Part shown: positions 63,484-64,000 of the stretch, piece by piece
How positions within the stretch are numbered: the stretch's first letter is position 1
Layout of the letters: every line of letters starts with the position of its first letter
Assembly (NCBI GenBank): GCA_937915865.1
Contig: CALGIG010000010.1
Coordinates: 124,001-188,000 of the forward strand
DNA length: 64,000 bases
Source of the DNA: an uncultured Prolixibacteraceae bacterium
GTDB taxonomy: Bacteria > Bacteroidota > Bacteroidia > Bacteroidales > Prolixibacteraceae
Reading direction: 5' to 3'
Made by a program: the position numbers and the translations under genes
The notes under the pieces: generated by a model
What the model was told of the DNA's origin: nothing
Seen by the model: only the letters and a program-made list of their open reading frames with translations
The model's database searches: none

Positions 63484-63516
63484 AATGAGGGCTTTACTTT
63501 ACGTGAAACCCTCATT
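63484..63516. repeat. Short inverted repeat between FG-GAP and GH92
   Basis: AATGAGGG (63484-63491) and CCCTCATT (63509-63516) pair perfectly. No clear T-run follows on either strand, so a terminator is possible but weak. Confidence 0.5.
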
Positions 63517-63540
63517 TGCTTAGTTAAATTTTGATTGATT

Positions 63541-64000
63541 ATGAGATATATAAAAAGAAGTTTAATTGGATTGTCTCTGACAGTTTTAGGAATAATAAGT
63601 TTGCCTGCAATAGCTCAGGAAAAATCGCCTTCGGCCTATGTAAACCCGTTTTTAGGAACCGATTTTTTCGGGCATACTTTCCCCGGAGCATCATTACCCT
63701 ATGCCATGGTTCACTTAAGCCCCGATGTAAATAACCAGGGATGGACATATTGTGCAGGATACATCTATTCCGACAGTTCTATTATGGGTTTTAGCCATAC
63801 GCATTGGAGTGGTGTTGGAATGGTGAATGGTGGCGATGTGTTATTGATGCCAACTACCGGACTAAAATTACAAACAGTGCCTGGCTCACAGGAAAACCCT
63901 GATGAAGGGTATCGTTCGCGTTTCGATCATTCCAGCGAAGCGGCTTCTCCCGGTTATTATGCTGTTTTTCTGAAAGACGAAAATGTGAAGGTTGAGCTCA
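63541..64000 (+). CDS. GH92 exo-alpha-mannosidase-like enzyme 3 (partial, cut by window end)
   Basis: The ATG at 63541 starts an open frame to the window end, 153 codons. A signal peptide ('SLTVLGIISLPAIAQ') precedes the GH92 N-terminal signature 'SAYVNPFLGTDFFGHTFPG', 'SIMGFSHTHWSGVGMVNGGD' and 'RFDHSSEAASPGYYAVFLKD'. It resembles the GH92 at 50147 (FFGHTFPG against YHGHTFPG) more than the one at 27315. The catalytic domain lies beyond the window, so linkage cannot be predicted. Confidence 0.9.
   Translation, partial: MRYIKRSLIGLSLTVLGIISLPAIAQEKSPSAYVNPFLGTDFFGHTFPGASLPYAMVHLSPDVNNQGWTYCAGYIYSDSSIMGFSHTHWSGVGMVNGGDVLLMPTTGLKLQTVPGSQENPDEGYRSRFDHSSEAASPGYYAVFLKDENVKVEL

Noticed and set aside
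1..64000. CRISPR arrays, tRNA or rRNA genes, IS transposases
   Set aside because: I saw no spaced direct repeats, no cloverleaf or ribosomal sequence and no transposase motif in any reading frame checked.

Overview
The window comes from a member of the Bacteroidota. Two SusC/SusD outer-membrane pairs, lipoprotein lipoboxes, FG-GAP, DUF1080 and GH92 families, AT-rich intergenic DNA, weak Shine-Dalgarno signals and a TTTG/TAnnTTTG promoter ahead of the lacI gene all point there. A free-living, possibly marine, glycan specialist of the Marinilabiliales type is a guess from gene content only. Nearly all of the 64 kb is one giant polysaccharide-utilisation locus. No tRNA, rRNA, IS transposase or CRISPR array was seen.

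Layout. 1-3861 (minus): a GH57/GH38-like barrel protein cut by the window edge, and a propeller-toroid lipoprotein. 4592-16710: two susC-susD operons flanking a purple-acid-type phosphatase, with two clear terminators and shared promoter/operator blocks. 17090-39231: a long plus-strand run of three more propeller-toroid proteins, three more metallophosphoesterases, two GH78 rhamnosidase-like enzymes, one GH92, an acyl esterase and a Tat-exported Gfo/Idh oxidoreductase. 39590-40621: a LacI-family regulator. 40809-64000: GH2 beta-mannosidase-like, ROK kinase, GmhA-like SIS isomerase, Tat-exported GH38, MFS transporter, TIM-barrel protein, GH92, a PfkB-HAD fusion, a conserved protein of unknown function, a second Tat-exported Gfo/Idh, an AGE-family epimerase, a sodium symporter, DUF1080, an FG-GAP repeat protein and a truncated third GH92.

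How it may work together (inference). SusC/SusD capture a branched heteroglycan. Esterase and phosphatases remove acyl and phosphate groups. GH78, GH92, GH38 and GH2 remove rhamnose-like and alpha/beta-mannose-like (or manno-heptose-like) residues. The secreted oxidoreductases plus DUF1080 suggest a keto-sugar cleavage branch. MFS and SSS carriers import products, and ROK, SIS and PfkB-HAD proteins phosphorylate and isomerise them. Palindromic CTTAATCGATTTAG-like sites near four transcription starts and directly after lacI suggest LacI control of the whole locus.

The best candidate for an undescribed system is the set of four paralogous proteins that join an N-terminal beta-propeller to a C-terminal alpha/alpha toroid with conserved acidic and tryptophan motifs. 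I cannot assign them to a known enzyme family. They alternate with phosphatases and glycosidases and look like a new carbohydrate-active enzyme family. The second is a heptose-pathway-like set (ROK, GmhA-like, PfkB-HAD fusion, unknown protein) inside a catabolic locus. The intergenic gaps also carry many perfect or near-perfect inverted repeats, one of them inserted in frame in a GH78 gene.
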